50,677 nt of DNA, taken from Prorocentrum cordatum. Taxonomy: Eukaryota > Sar > Dinophyceae > Prorocentrales > Prorocentraceae. Positions within the stretch are counted from its first letter, which is position 1; each line of letters starts with the position of its first letter. The notes beneath the pieces are model-generated. The model worked only from the letters and a program-made list of their open reading frames with translations. It ran no database searches and was not told where the DNA came from. Both the position numbers and the translations under genes were made by a program. Below are positions 27,801 through 38,625 of the stretch, piece by piece. The stretch spans positions 30,001 through 80,677 of the forward strand of contig CAUYUJ010019898.1 in assembly GCA_963575745.1 (NCBI GenBank). Direction: 5' to 3'.

Positions 27801-28636
27801 GGACGCCGACGACATCCGTGGGAGACCAGGGAAACGCTCGGCGCCGCCCTTCCCGCCCGCCGCCGGCCGCGCCTCCCCCGCGCGCGAGGAGCTGCTCTCT
27901 GGCGCCGTCGCCGCGCTGGCCCCTGGCGGCGCCTTGACTCCCCGGGGCCGCGCGAGAGAAAGACCTGCGCGCCGACTGGGCTCGCGGGCCCCAGGGCGCA
28001 GGAACGCGGGGGGCGCGCGTTTTCCAGGAGCGGCCTGCCTATTTTGATTATCATGAGTATTGTTATGTTCCTCTCATATTATTATCATTCTTCTTCTCTC
28101 CTTCAGTAGGCGCGACACCCCTGCTGAGCGAGGCGCCAGAGACCGCGCCCCCCCCCCCCCAAAGAACATGTCCGATCCACGAGGGGGCCAGAGAAACTGC
28201 GGCATACAAACGACCCTCAGTTTGTCGCGCGAGAACGCCGACAGCGACGCGCCGCGCCGCGCCGCGCCGCGCGGCGACGCGCCGCCCCCTCGCTGTTCTC
28301 AAACCGCGCGCCCGGCGCCGCCCGCCAGCAAGGCGCGACAGCCGGGGGGCTCGAGCCTTCAGCGGGGCCTTAGAATCGCGTTTCCCCGCGACGCCGCACA
28401 GGGCAACGGCAGCCAGATGACCCAGGGGTCGACATGATCAACATGATGACCGGGCCAATGCCCACCATCATCAGCATGGAATTGTGATCGGCATCATTCT
28501 TCCAACACTAACACTGACTGGCCATGCGTTTACATCATGCCGAACATGCGCTTACCATAGCAGGTCCCATGTCTCATGCCATAGCTGCGAGCACACACAC
28601 GCACGCATGTATACTGAAATACACATGTGTGTTTAT
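27801..28636. other. Unassigned spacer
   Basis: GC-rich to about 28030, then AT-richer islands. CGCCGCGCCG repeats lie near 28252-28275 and C-run at 28148-28160. No gene is supported. Confidence 0.4.
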
Positions 28637-28700
28637 TTATATATGTACATATATATATATATATATATATGTAACTATATATATATATATATATATACAA
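28637..28700. repeat. TA dinucleotide tract
   Basis: Two (TA)n runs separated by GTAACTA. Together they are self-complementary and could extrude as a cruciform. Confidence 0.9.
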
Positions 28701-28927
28701 TATCCCCGAACCAACCCACGACCCGCCCGCGAACCCGCCCGCGAGACCCAACCCCGGGGCAGCCAGATAGGGGCGGCGGGGAAGAGGGAGACGGAGGAAG
28801 TAGCCAAGTATTGTCGCTTCTGCGTGGTCCCTCTCCCCATGATCCCCCTCGCCCTCCTGCTGCTGCCCCCCCGATCTTCCGCCCGCTCCAACTCCTCGCC
28901 GCGCTCATTTTCCTCCTCCTACCCCCC

Positions 28928-29564
28928 CCTCCTCGTCCGCCTCCTCCTCCTCCTCCTCCTCCTCCTCCCTCCTCCTCCTCCCCCTCCTCCTCCCTCCTCC
29001 TCCTCCTCCTCCTCCTCCTCCTCCTCCTCCTCCCCTCCTCCTCCTCCTCCTTCCTCCTCCTCCTCCTCCTCCTCCTCCTCCTCCTCTCTCCTCTCCTCCT
29101 CCTCCTCCTCCTCCTCCTCCTCCTCCTCCTCCTCCTCCTCCTCCCCTCCTCCTCCTCCTCCTCTCCTCCTCCTCCTCCTCCTCCTCCCTCCTCCTCCTCC
29201 TCCTCCTCCTCCTCCTCCTCCTCCTCCTCCTCCTCCTCCTCCCTCCTCCTCCTCCCTCCTCCCCTCCTCCTCCTCCTCCTCCTCCTCCTCCTCCTCCTCC
29301 TCCTCCTCCTCCTCCTCCTCCTCCTCCTTCTCCTCCTCCTCCTCCTCCTCCTCCTCCTCCTCCTCCTCCTCCTCCTCCTCCTCCTCCTCCTCCTCCTCTC
29401 CTCCTCCTCCTCCTCCTCCTCCTCCTCCTCCTCCTCCTCCTCCTCCTCCTCCTCCTCCTCCTCCTCCTGCCTCCTCCTCCTCCCCCTCCTCCTCCTCCCT
29501 CCTCCTCCTCCCTCCTCCTCCTCCTCCCTCCTCCTCCTCCTCCTCCTCCTCCTCCCCCTCGCCC
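28928..29564. repeat. TCC/GGA trinucleotide tract, about 635 bp
   Basis: A nearly pure pyrimidine plus strand, (TCC)n with occasional CCC or TCTC phase slips. The long plus frames read poly-S, poly-P or poly-L and the minus frames poly-E, poly-G or poly-R. A C-run follows at 29585-29600. Confidence 0.97.
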
Positions 29565-29859
29565 AAACCCCCTGGCGCGGTTGCCCCCCCCCCCCCCCCG
29601 CTTGTCGCAGACCCCCCCCCCTGGCCCGCTGCCCCCCCCTCCGCCGCCCCCCTCTTCGCGGCCATTTCGGCCCGGCGTCGGTGGGGCGGGGGCGGGCGCC
29701 GAGCCAGCCTTGGCGAACGGCAGTCGGCGCGAGCCCGCCGACGGCGGCGGCGTCCCAGCCCGAGCCTGGCACCGCCCAGTAGAGGGCGTCGCGCGACGAG
29801 CCGTCGCCGCCACGCACCACGGCGCGGGCGGACGCGCAGCCGCTTCCCGAGAGCGGCGA

Positions 29860-30560
29860 CGCGCTCTGGCGACGGGCACAGCGCGGCCATCGACTGCGAC
29901 GCGCTCGCGGAAGGCAGCGACGCGCGCAGCGCGGCCATCGTCTGCGACGCGCTCGTGGAGGGCGGCGACGCGCGCAGCGCGGCCATTGACTGCAAGGCGC
30001 TCGCGACGGGCGGCGACGAGCACAGCGCCGACATTGACTGCGAGGCGCTCGTGGAGGGCGGCGACAATCACGGCGCTGACATTGCCTGCGAGGCGGCGCC
30101 GATCGCTTCAGAGCTCTCGCCGACGTCGAATGGAGATCGCCGGCGCAACCATCGTCGGCGGCGGCAACGAGGCGGCGGCCGCGGCGACGAGCCAAGCGGG
30201 GCGGTCGAAGCAGCTCGAGATGAGCGCGAGGGAAGCCGAGATGATCATGCGGGCCGCAGTGCCGGGCACACAGCAAGCGCACGTGGACGGCGTCGACATC
30301 GGCGAAGTCGCGTCGGTCGAGCTACGACAGCGGCCTCGTCGTGCGATGGGATATTGGGGCGCGCGCCGATCAAGCATCGGGCGGGCTCGTCGGTGCAGCG
30401 CGCCGCTACTTGACCCCCCGCGGTGCCCAAAGCCCCCCAGCCCCACCTCCACCATCCCTCACCTCGCCCCTCCGCCCGCGCATTCCAGCCAGGAGTACGA
30501 GGCCGTCGCTGGGCCACGCGGTGGCTTGCGGACGAAGGACCGCGCCGTGGTCCTCGTTTG
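29860..30560 (+). CDS. Possible coding region with a 16-residue repeat
   Basis: Five tandem 48-bp units (29860-30099; homologous sites at 29883, 29931, 29979, 30027 and 30075) read on the plus strand as GDARSAAIDCDALVEG-type repeats. Changes are mostly conservative (D/E, A/T) and the spacing AAIDC..AL..G is kept. Downstream, MEIAGATIVGGGNEAAAAAT and SKQLEMSAREAEMIMRAAVP continue in a different frame to about 30330. No family is recognised, and the frame change and lack of a defined start keep confidence low. Confidence 0.3.
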
Positions 30561-31699
30561 ACACCTCCCTCGCAAGGAAATCCATAATTTTCGTTCGGGG
30601 GGGCCCCCCCCCCCCCCCCTCATACCTCCCCCCCCCCACATCCCCATCGCCATCCTCCGCGTTGTTCTGAATTCCCCCATCAGCGCCCCCATGCGAGTCG
30701 TCTCATGCGCCGAAATCCGCCCTCGGCTATCCTCGACGCCGCCCTCCCGCATCGCCGCCTTCATTCATCGCGCCCCCCCTCCCCTTCGACGGGGAGCGGG
30801 CCAAGCGACGCGGGGGCTCCGGGGGCGCATTCTGCATCCTGGGACTTCAGCGTCGACCGCGACGGCGTCGCCAGCAGCGACCCGAAGCACGCGAGGCCGT
30901 CCACTGTCTATGTTGTCGGCATCCCCCCCCCGATGCCCCCCCCCTCCTTGCCCTCTTCCTCTTCCTCAGCGTATTCCTCTTCCTCGGCCCCCTTCTCATC
31001 CCCCCCCCCCATTCGCAGCTCGCTCGACCCCATCGCGCCGCGCCATTTGCCCCCCTCTTCCCCGCCGCCTTCGCCCTTCCGACGGCGCCTCTCGTCAGAC
31101 GTCGGGCCCCAATGCAAAATTCATCGCGAAATCCATCGCGGTGGTTCTTGCGATGGTTTGCGCGGCGCCCCCGCCCCGCGCAAGGCTTCGATGTCGGCCG
31201 CAAGGAGGCGATGATCAGGGCGTTGGCGGCGCGGCATCTCTCCGGCGCGTTCGAAGACAGCCGCCGCGCGCGCTCTCGTGCTCAGCGGTCGGCGCGTCAG
31301 AAGACGCGCCCTCTGACCAGACTTGTCGGGGGGGCCCAGCCGCGGCGAGACGGCGGCCCTTCAAGGGGCTAGAGATCGGGGCTGGACCTACACGCCGTCT
31401 TGCAAGCTCGGAGCGCCAAGGCCTCGCGGGCCGCTCCCGGCACAGCATCCCCGCCCTCGCGCCATTCCCTCAGCGCGCCGGCCTGGCTGCCACGGGCAGC
31501 CTGGGCCAGGCAGGCGGGCGGGCAAAACACGGCAAGCGGTCGCGCGGCGTGCCGGAGCCCCCGGGGGAGCACGGCCTGCCGACCCGCCCCCGAGGGGGCG
31601 CAGGCCCCGCGGGCGGCCTCCGCGGAGGCGAGCCCACGTGAGCAGCCCCACGGAGCCGGCTGCTGGACCGCGGCGTCGCGGGTGAGCGCCCAGACCCTC
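30561..31699. other. Unassigned, C-tract-rich
   Basis: Contains C/G homopolymers at about 30598-30620 and 30926-30950, and CCTCTTCCTC-type tracts near 30950-31000. Frames are all low complexity. A GATCGGGGCTGGACC stretch at 31375 loosely recalls the palindromic family but lacks a second arm. Confidence 0.35.
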
Positions 31700-31728
31700 G
31701 GGAAAAAAATCACGGGAAAATGCGCCAC

Positions 31729-32260
31729 AAATCAATATGCCCCTCGACATCTGACCTTGGGAAAAATCACAAATCAATCTGCCTCTCGGCACACATACGA
31801 TACACTGTGAATGCTGGAAGACCCGCCCCCTGGCGCCCAAAGCCAGCGGCGTTTGCGCACGACTCGCGCTGCGGGGTGCCCCGGGCGGGGCGCACGGTGG
31901 GGGAGGGGGCGCGGGAGGGGGGGAAGAGTGTACAGACATGACAAATCCATATGCCTCTCGACACTGAAAATGACGGATCAATTCCTCTCGGCACTGACAG
32001 CAAGAGAACATAATGCTGCTGGAAGACCCGTCCCCTGGCGTCCAAAGCCAGCGGCGTTTGCGTGCGACTCGCGCTGTCGGGGCGCCCCGGGCAGGGCGCG
32101 CGGCGGGAGAGGGGGCGGGGGAGAGGCGGGGGAGGGGGCGGGGCAGGGGGGATGGAGTGTACAGAAATTACAAATCCACATGCCCCTCGACATACGAAAA
32201 TGACAAATCAATATGCCCATCGGCACTGACAGCTGGAGAACTGAATTCTGGAAGACACGC
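31729..32260. repeat. ~205-230-bp tandem array, about 2.5 units
   Basis: CTGGAAGACCCG and GGCGTCCAAAGCCAGCGGCG recur about 205 bp apart (31812, 32017), with a diverged third copy at about 32246. Each unit also contains two copies of ACAAATCAATATGCCCCTCG (six in all) and a G-rich segment. No coding call is made. Confidence 0.8.
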
Positions 32261-32310
32261 GCCTCCCGCGTCCACTGCCAGAGGCGCACTCGTTCTGGAA
32301 TCGTGACATG

Positions 32311-33018
32311 CTAGCCGACCCGCTGGCGCATGGGCCGGGCATCCGTAGACCCATTCCTCAGGTCGAGCAGCCATTTGACCGCGGGGCCGCCCTGCGAGCG
32401 CTGGCTCGCCACGAAGAGCTTCTCGCACTTGATCGACTTCACGATCCGGAGGGCCCCGTGGTACTCCGCAGGCACCTCGTCGGACATCAGGAACGCCCAC
32501 ACCCACGGCTTGCCCTCTGCCGGCTTGTCGCGGCGCGGCTTCATCCTGAAGATGATGCCATCCACGACCTCCTTCGCCAGCTTCGAGATTTTGCCCACCG
32601 CCTCCCTGGCCTCGGCGTTGTCCACGGAGACCTCCTTCAGGAGCATCTCAAAGAGGAGCCGGTGGATCAGCGCGCGCTGGGAGCCCAGCGGGTGGGGCCC
32701 AGAACCAGAATCCTGGCCCATGGCCCCGTCGTTCGCCTTTTTACGGCGAGGATCCTGCTTGCGCCAGCTGCCCCTCACCGTCTCGATGCCCCCCTTCAGG
32801 CCAGCATCCTTGACCACCACCACGAACGACGAGCGGTCGAGGAGGTCTCCCAGGACCCTCTCGTGGGCAGTGAGCACGGAGATGATGCCCTCCATGAGGA
32901 TGGCCCGCTCACTCTTGCCCTCGCCGCCCTTGCCGCGCCCCTCAGCGCCGGCGCCGGCCGCGGGGGCCGCGGCAGCAGCTGCGCCCCGGGAATTCTGCGC
33001 AGCCTGGAGAACGCCCAT
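32311..33018 (-). CDS. Hypothetical protein, probable 3' exon
   Basis: From an ATG at 33016-33018 (or an acceptor CTCCAG with exon start at 33003) to TAG at 32311, the minus strand has uniform coding character. It has an Ala/Gly-rich N-terminus, then ERAILMEGIISVLTAHERVL, GDLLDRSSFVVVVKDAGLKG, a basic linker, SQRALIHRLLFEMLLKEVSV, KEVVDGIIFRMKPRRDKPAE, WVWAFLMSDEVPAEYHGALR and SQGGPAVKWLLDLRNG. It appears globular, alpha/beta and intact for 236 codons. No family is recognised; it may be a dinoflagellate-specific protein. It lies just 3' of the LINE on the same strand. Confidence 0.65.
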   Translation of the reverse strand: MGVLQAAQNSRGAAAAAAPAAGAGAEGRGKGGEGKSERAILMEGIISVLTAHERVLGDLLDRSSFVVVVKDAGLKGGIETVRGSWRKQDPRRKKANDGAMGQDSGSGPHPLGSQRALIHRLLFEMLLKEVSVDNAEAREAVGKISKLAKEVVDGIIFRMKPRRDKPAEGKPWVWAFLMSDEVPAEYHGALRIVKSIKCEKLFVASQRSQGGPAVKWLLDLRNGSTDARPMRQRVG

Positions 33019-33191
33019 GCCGACGCACAGAATGAATGGCACAGTACCAGAAGGTAGCCAACAACGAGCTCGACCGCACGAGCCAGTACACAACGGACAC
33101 GAAGAAGGGCGATGAAAGCGTGCTCTTCGAGACACCACCTCCCAAGAATACGCATGACGATATTCACAAACACCTGGGTGCAGAAGAGACA

Positions 33192-36100
33192 TCATAGCCC
33201 AGAACGTACACGGCGCTTCCGACATTCCTTCGCGCGCGCCGCCACCGATTTGACACTCGGAAAAAACATGCCGCACAGGGAACACTTGCACGTCCACGAC
33301 GCCCGGGCGCTCTCGTCTGGGAACTTCTTACGCTGCTTCGACTCCACGTGCGAGTGCCACACGGCGCACGGAGCAGCGGCGCACACATAGCGGTGAGTCG
33401 GGCTGCCGACCATCTGCTGACAATATGGGCATTTCCATCATCCCTGGCGGCTGAGAGCGTCGAGCGCCCGGGCTGGAGGGCGAGGTGTGCGTTTGCTCTG
33501 AGCCCTCGACTTCGGCCGCGCCGTCGGCTTGAGAGTCCGCTTGGCGACTGGGAGTCGGATTCGGAGGAGGCGGTCTGCTCGCTGTTTCCCCCGGAGCCGC
33601 ACTCGAATCCGCGGCGCCGCAGCACGGGGCGGCGGCTGCTTGCCCCGGAGGCGACGAAGAGGGGCTCTGTCGCACTCCCGGAGGTGGCGCGGCAAGTTTG
33701 CCACTTGCCGGGAACAACAGGGACGCTGCACGTCGTCAGCGTGGCGCCTCGCCCAAGTACCCCTGTCGGCCTCCTCTTTGCGATCAGCGACGGCACGCCC
33801 ACAAGCAGCTCGCCAGGGCGCCCCGCGTGGCTCCCCCGATCGAGCGAACTCCATCCAGGCGTCCGGCCACTCGCGCTCGGGCAGGCCACTGTGTCGCATC
33901 ACCTCACGGACGCGCTGCAAGTAGAAGTCTCGCAGCCCGAGGGCGCGCCCCTTGGAGCTGCCCAGCCAGGCACCCAGAGCGAGCCTCTCCAGTCGGTCAG
34001 CAGGGTATCTGGCCACGTGTCCGAGGCACGCGCACTGGCGCCGCATGACGTACTCCTTGACAGTGAGCAGGCCGAGCTGCAACCGCAGGTCCGTCATCGC
34101 AAGTTTCCCCTCCATCTGCCGCGTACCGCCCGTCTCTGGTGCCCGCGTCAGCCAGCGGATGATCTTGTTGACAAACACCTGCATGCGCTTGTAGTCCTGG
34201 GCAGCGCACGCACGGACCTCACACCCATAGAGCAGGCACGCCACCACAGTCGACTGGGCAACTTGAGCGAGCAGTCTACGAGACAAGCGCATGCGGGGCA
34301 GCTGCGGCCTGATCTTGTGCCACAGAACGGCTGCCTTCTTGATGCGTTCCTCCGTGACCTTCCTGGAGCCTCCGTCGCTATCGATCCAGGCGCCAAGCAA
34401 ACGGATGCTGCGGTAGTAGCCCTCAGGGAATGGCCCTTCTAGCCCGGCCGGCGCGGCCATGATCTTCTCGGTCTTCTCCGGGTGCGCGTGCTCTCCGTGG
34501 TCCCGGAGAACAACAGTGACCGCGCGCTCGACCTCTGCGGTGTTCGAGAGCGCCGACGGGACAGAAGTGTCGTCCGCGAAAGCCAACAGCTGGAAGAGGA
34601 ACTCCTGCAGCCCCTCGGGGGGCGGAGCCTTCCCGCGAGGGCGGGGCAGCGGCTTCTCCAGCGCAGCGCGCGCCCTGATGGATGCACTGCCCAGCTGCTG
34701 CTTGAGGGCTTGAAGGGCTGCATTATGGAAGATGTTGTACACCGCGCAACTACTGGGACATCCCTCGCGAAGACCACGTTGCAGGAGGTGCGGCGCGGAA
34801 TCGCCACGCATGGTGCGGACCACATACTGCGTCGTTTCGTGAAGGCCCTGTAGCACCTGCAACAGCCCCGCCGGCACGCCGAGCTTCTTCAGGACGTCCC
34901 AGCACAGCGCGCGCGGGACGTTGGGGTAGGCTTTCTTGATGTCTACAAGGAGAAGCGTGAGGACGTCCTCCTCGAAGTTGGAGCCTGGGCGAACCGCCTC
35001 TTCAAACATGACCCTGCAGACGAGGACGGCGTCCCGCGTGGAGCGGTAAGGCGGTAAGTGCGAAATCCGCATTGCTCGGCGACGTGCAGCCCCTTCTGTT
35101 CCGCCCAGCCGCTCAGCCTTCTCGCCGCGACCCGCGCGAGAATACGCGAAATGATCGACAAGAGGCATATGCCCCTGTAATTGTCGAGATCCCCCCTGCT
35201 GCCCTTCCTCTTCCACGACATGGTCACCACTCCGCGCGCGACTCCAGGTTCCCACTGTTGCCCTGGCTGGGACCAAAAACGCCGCACCAGCGAGCACGTC
35301 TGTAGGAACACGGGCGGCCCGCCAGCTCGGATCATGTCTATCGTGATCTCGTCGTCACCGGCGGCCGGAACCCTCTTGGCGTCGATGGCGGACTGGATCT
35401 CGTCGTTCAGCGGCGGCGTGTCCAAGCCGACGTCGGGGGGGTGCCCTGGCACCTCCTGGAGCACCTGGTCGTGGGTGCTGGGCAGGTTGGGTTCGCCCCC
35501 GATGCTCCTCAGGTGCTGGGCCGCCTGCTCTGCCGTGAAACAGTCTTCCTCCAGCAGCCCCGTGTCGCGCGAAAACACACCCAGCTCCCGCAATCCAGCG
35601 TGGAAACGGCGGCTGTCCCGATCGCCCACTGCCCGCTGAAGATCCCCACAGAGTTCGTCTATGAATTCTCGTCGCCACCACCGTTCTCTCCTCCTCGCAG
35701 CCGCCTTCATCCTCTTGTGTTCTGCCCGCAGTGCGAGGGATCTGCCCCCGTCCGGCCCCCGACGCATCGACTCCCACGTTGCCTTTAGTGCCGCTTTGTC
35801 TGCGGCCTCCTCCTTCTGCCTGGACGCCAGAATCGGAAGCACGTTGCGGCGGGGCTGGCGGCCCACGGCTTCATCTGCAGCGAACCGCAGGGCGTTGGAT
35901 AGCGACGCCCAGCAGGTCAGGGAGGGAGCCGGCGCGGCGGCGGAAGAGGACGGCGTCGGGTTGGCGAGTCGCTGGGCGGCTGCCCCCGCAAACACGCGTC
36001 GAGCCGCCTGGGCGCCGCGTGAAGTCCCGCGGGGAAGGTCGACTCGGAGGGGCCGACGCTCGCGGAGAGCACCGTCGAAGCCTGAGCGGCACTTGCCCAG

Positions 36101-36901
36101 CGGAGCGTCCGAGACGGCCCGGCGTCGGCACTCACGAGCGCGAACTCGACCTGGCAACATGAGGGTGACGACCTTCCCGAAGTGATCTCCGAAAGACGCG
36201 GCAAAGGTGGCAGCCTTCCGCCAGCGCCTGAAGCCAGGCGCAATGGAGGACAAGAAATAATCATTCTCGTAATGCTTGCGGTTCCGTCGGCTGAGCCAAG
36301 TACCCCGCTTCCCCTCACGGAACGGCAAGAAGCTGTCCGCATGATGCAATGCAGCTGGCTGGGCCCACTCCTGGACATGATGCGAAGAGGCCGCCGTGGG
36401 AGTCTCTAGGACGCGACCTCCCACCCAGCCCCAGCTGACTGCGTCCTTACCGAAGTGGGAATTCCAGTCACCTCCCCAGATCCAGTGCGTGCTCGGCGCC
36501 ACAGCGTCGTGCAACGTAGTCGCAGCCTCGCAGGTGGCACGACGCTCTGCAGCATGATCTGGAGCCTGGGTTGGAAAATAAGCGGCCCCAAGAGCATACA
36601 TCTGGCCATGGAGGCGAAGTGGGGCGGCCAGAAGACGATCACAGTCACCGTGGAACAGCGTCCGGGCACCTGCATCCCGCCACGCCCGGACCATACACTG
36701 ATCAAGTAAAATCCCAACACGACCTCTCAACACCAGCACGTACTCTTCTACACGCACAACTGAAACCTGAGGCGACGCGCCTCGAGAAGCCATATCAGAC
36801 AGAAGACCCACGCGCCAGTGCCCATGGCGCGCTTCCAGAACAAGTCGTTGCGATTTGAATGTGTTGTCATGCCGCCATGGGTTAAGATGTTGGCAATTCA
36901 A
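33192..36901 (-). pseudogene. LINE endonuclease, reverse transcriptase and zinc finger
   Basis: The first part (36901-35050) opens ATLNCQHLNPWRHD, has WIWGGDWNSHFG and FGDHFGKVV of the APE fold, then RT motifs WKRKGSRGDLDNYRGICLLS and AEQCGFR. GCGGTAAG is duplicated in tandem at 35043-35058 (plus strand), shifting the frame. In the second frame (35297-33438) the RT resumes at YRSTRDAVLVCRVMFEEAV, with LLLVDIKKAYPNVPRALCWD, LREGCPSSCAVYNIFHN and the catalytic FADD (QLLAFADDTSVP), then thumb and C-terminal sequence. After the TGA at 33438 the same frame continues WKCPYCQQMVG..HRYVC and KCSLCGMFFPSVKSVAARAK..C to 33192, a plausible zinc finger. No RNase H was seen. Confidence 0.85.
35043..35058. 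repeat. 8-bp tandem duplication causing the LINE frameshift
   Basis: GCGGTAAG occurs twice in direct tandem. Counting one copy only would leave the reverse transcriptase in a single frame across motif 2, so this is the mutation that broke the ORF. Confidence 0.85.
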
Positions 36902-37330
36902 CGTAGCAAAATTTCATTCCTCATGCACCACACGCTGATGAGAGCGCCTGTACAACCTCCGGGTCTGGACGAACGCGTCCGGAGCCAGGCGACGCACTGA
37001 GCAACGAGACGAATCGAGTGCTGCGTCGTGAGGCTTGGATGGTGAGGCACGGCCTCGTCCGGGAGTGCCGCCTCGGAACACTCCGCAGACTCGCTCGACA
37101 ACCAGCGTCAATACTGTCTCCCGTTCGCCGCCCCCTGATGCTCGACAGCTTCTTCGAATAACCTGGTTCAGAGGTGGGCGTTTCCCTTGGCGCCGTAGGA
37201 GGTGGGAGCGCCGCCGCCCTTCGGCCGCCTTCTTGCCACCCTTCGGCCGCGCCCTGCATTTCGCCGCGGCAGGGGGGCGCCGGGAGACAGTTCGAGCGAC
37301 GCGAGACGCACTGCGAAAGGGGGGGGACAA

Positions 37331-37660
37331 AGGAGGAGCAACAAAAACAAAACAAATGCTGAAGTCCAGCCGCGCAAAGGATCACCAAACACAGCCAACA
37401 AAAAAACACTGGCACGCGTAAACAGCTAAACTACAACGGAAAACGCCACCTTCGGTCCGCGGGCATCTCGGCCCAAGCCGCAGCGAGCATCGAGCGGCGA
37501 CGCGGGGGGCGAAGATCCCAGCCCGGAGCTACTGTCGCGGCGTCGGTCATTCCATTTCACAATGGTTCTAGCCAAATCAAAATACTCACGGCGGGCGATC
37601 GGAGGGAGCCAGACTGGAGCGGACCGACGCGATGCGAACGCACCCGCCAAGATCAAACGA
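37331..37660. other. Unassigned spacer 5' of the LINE
   Basis: Short A-runs and no supported gene. It may include the LINE 5' UTR. Confidence 0.35.
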
Positions 37661-37936
37661 CTACGATTCGACGTCTGTCGCAATCCCGAGGTTGATATAC
37701 TTAGAGCGCACGACCGAGGGCGCAGGGGCGGCTGAAGCAGACAAGCAGGTGCTCCTCAAATACGCAATGCTCATCAGAGACACCAGAGCAACCGCGCACA
37801 CGGTGCCAGCCGAGATACGAGAGGCACCAGGGGGTGGTGAAGCTGCCTCGCCCCCTCCACCTAACCATCTCCACCGCATCATCCCCCTCCCCCCTCGCAT
37901 CGCATTATCCCCCATCATCCTCCTCGCCCTCAGCAT
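37661..37936 (-). CDS. Possible small membrane protein or signal-anchor exon
   Basis: Minus frame of 91 codons: a Met/Arg/Gly-rich start, then ASRISAGTVCAVALVSLMSI and AYLRSTCLSASAAPAPSVVR, one strong hydrophobic helix followed by a polar tail. The start of the coding part is uncertain because the first 35 codons look like repeat sequence. No homology recognised. Confidence 0.3.
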   Translation of the reverse strand: MLRARRMMGDNAMRGGRGMMRWRWLGGGGEAASPPPGASRISAGTVCAVALVSLMSIAYLRSTCLSASAAPAPSVVRSKYINLGIATDVES

Positions 37937-38440
37937 CGCCCATGCAGTCCGAAAAGAAATTCTCGGACATGGATTTCACGATCGCCCGGGGGCCACGTTC
38001 TTCGAGGCGTCGCCATTGAGGTCACAGCGGTACCGGATGCCTTGCGCGAAAGCGCGACGTCCACATTTAGTCCACTGCGCGCGGGCGTTTCGGCCCCACT
38101 GCTTTGCATGGCCTTGCGTTGAATCGAACGTGGTCGCATTGCAACGCGTCGCCTCATGCGCGGGCACGCGCCACTCACCACGCACGCACGCGCACCACAA
38201 ACCACTACGCACGCACACAGACACACATGCACACGCTGTGGAATTTGAGATCTGCGCAACAACTCCCGCGTGATTGGTTGGTGGCATGTTGTGCGCGGGC
38301 GTCCTCGCATGCTTGCGCGCTCGCGTCAGAATGGTGATCTCCCCCTTCAGTGGCCAATATTTTCTTCGATTATCAACGGTTTCACGCCATTCCGCCGATC
38401 CGCAGGAAGTTTTTTGAATGTTATACTGTTGTCTTTGGGC
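37937..38440. other. Unassigned spacer
   Basis: Contains CACGCACGCA and ACACACATGCACAC-type short repeats (about 38160-38235). No gene is supported. Confidence 0.4.
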
Positions 38441-38444
38441 GATG

Positions 38445-38625
38445 CGAGTCTGGACAGGAAAGTCGCATGGTTCGCAGACGTACTCGGCGCCGAAGGTTTC
38501 GGGGCGATTTGGAACCCTTCGAAACGCGCCACTGCGTTCGGCACCGAGGGTTTCGTAGCACTTTGAAACAATGTGAGATTCGCGGATGTGCTCGTCGCCG
38601 CAGGTTTCGAACACGAAACCCTTTG
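38445..38625 (-). repeat. 54-bp tandem repeat, about 3 copies, coding-like
   Basis: GGTTTC starts at 38495, 38549 and 38603, a 54-bp period. On the minus strand the units read as 18-residue repeats beginning ETCGDEHIRESH, ETLGAERSGAFR and ETFGAEYVCEPC. Divergence among units is high, yet the frame stays open across the array. Confidence 0.8.

Larger units (their letters stand above)
33192..37330 (-). mobile_element. APE-RT LINE (non-LTR retrotransposon), disabled
   Basis: Minus-strand coding runs from an N-terminal basic segment (37330-36917) through an apurinic endonuclease and reverse transcriptase to a C-terminal zinc-finger region ending at 33192. Three lesions interrupt it: TGA at 36914-36916, an 8-bp tandem duplication at 35043-35058, and TGA at 33438-33440. 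Otherwise it is continuous in frame. Target duplications and a 3' tail were not identified, so the true ends are uncertain. Confidence 0.85.

Noticed and set aside
28484-30413. Several 380-630-codon frames over the TCC tract
   Set aside because: Poly-S, P, L, E, G and R are direct translations of the microsatellite.
31371-31400. Possible sixth palindromic element (GATCGGGGCTGGACC)
   Set aside because: No inverted second arm or CATAAAC end is present nearby.
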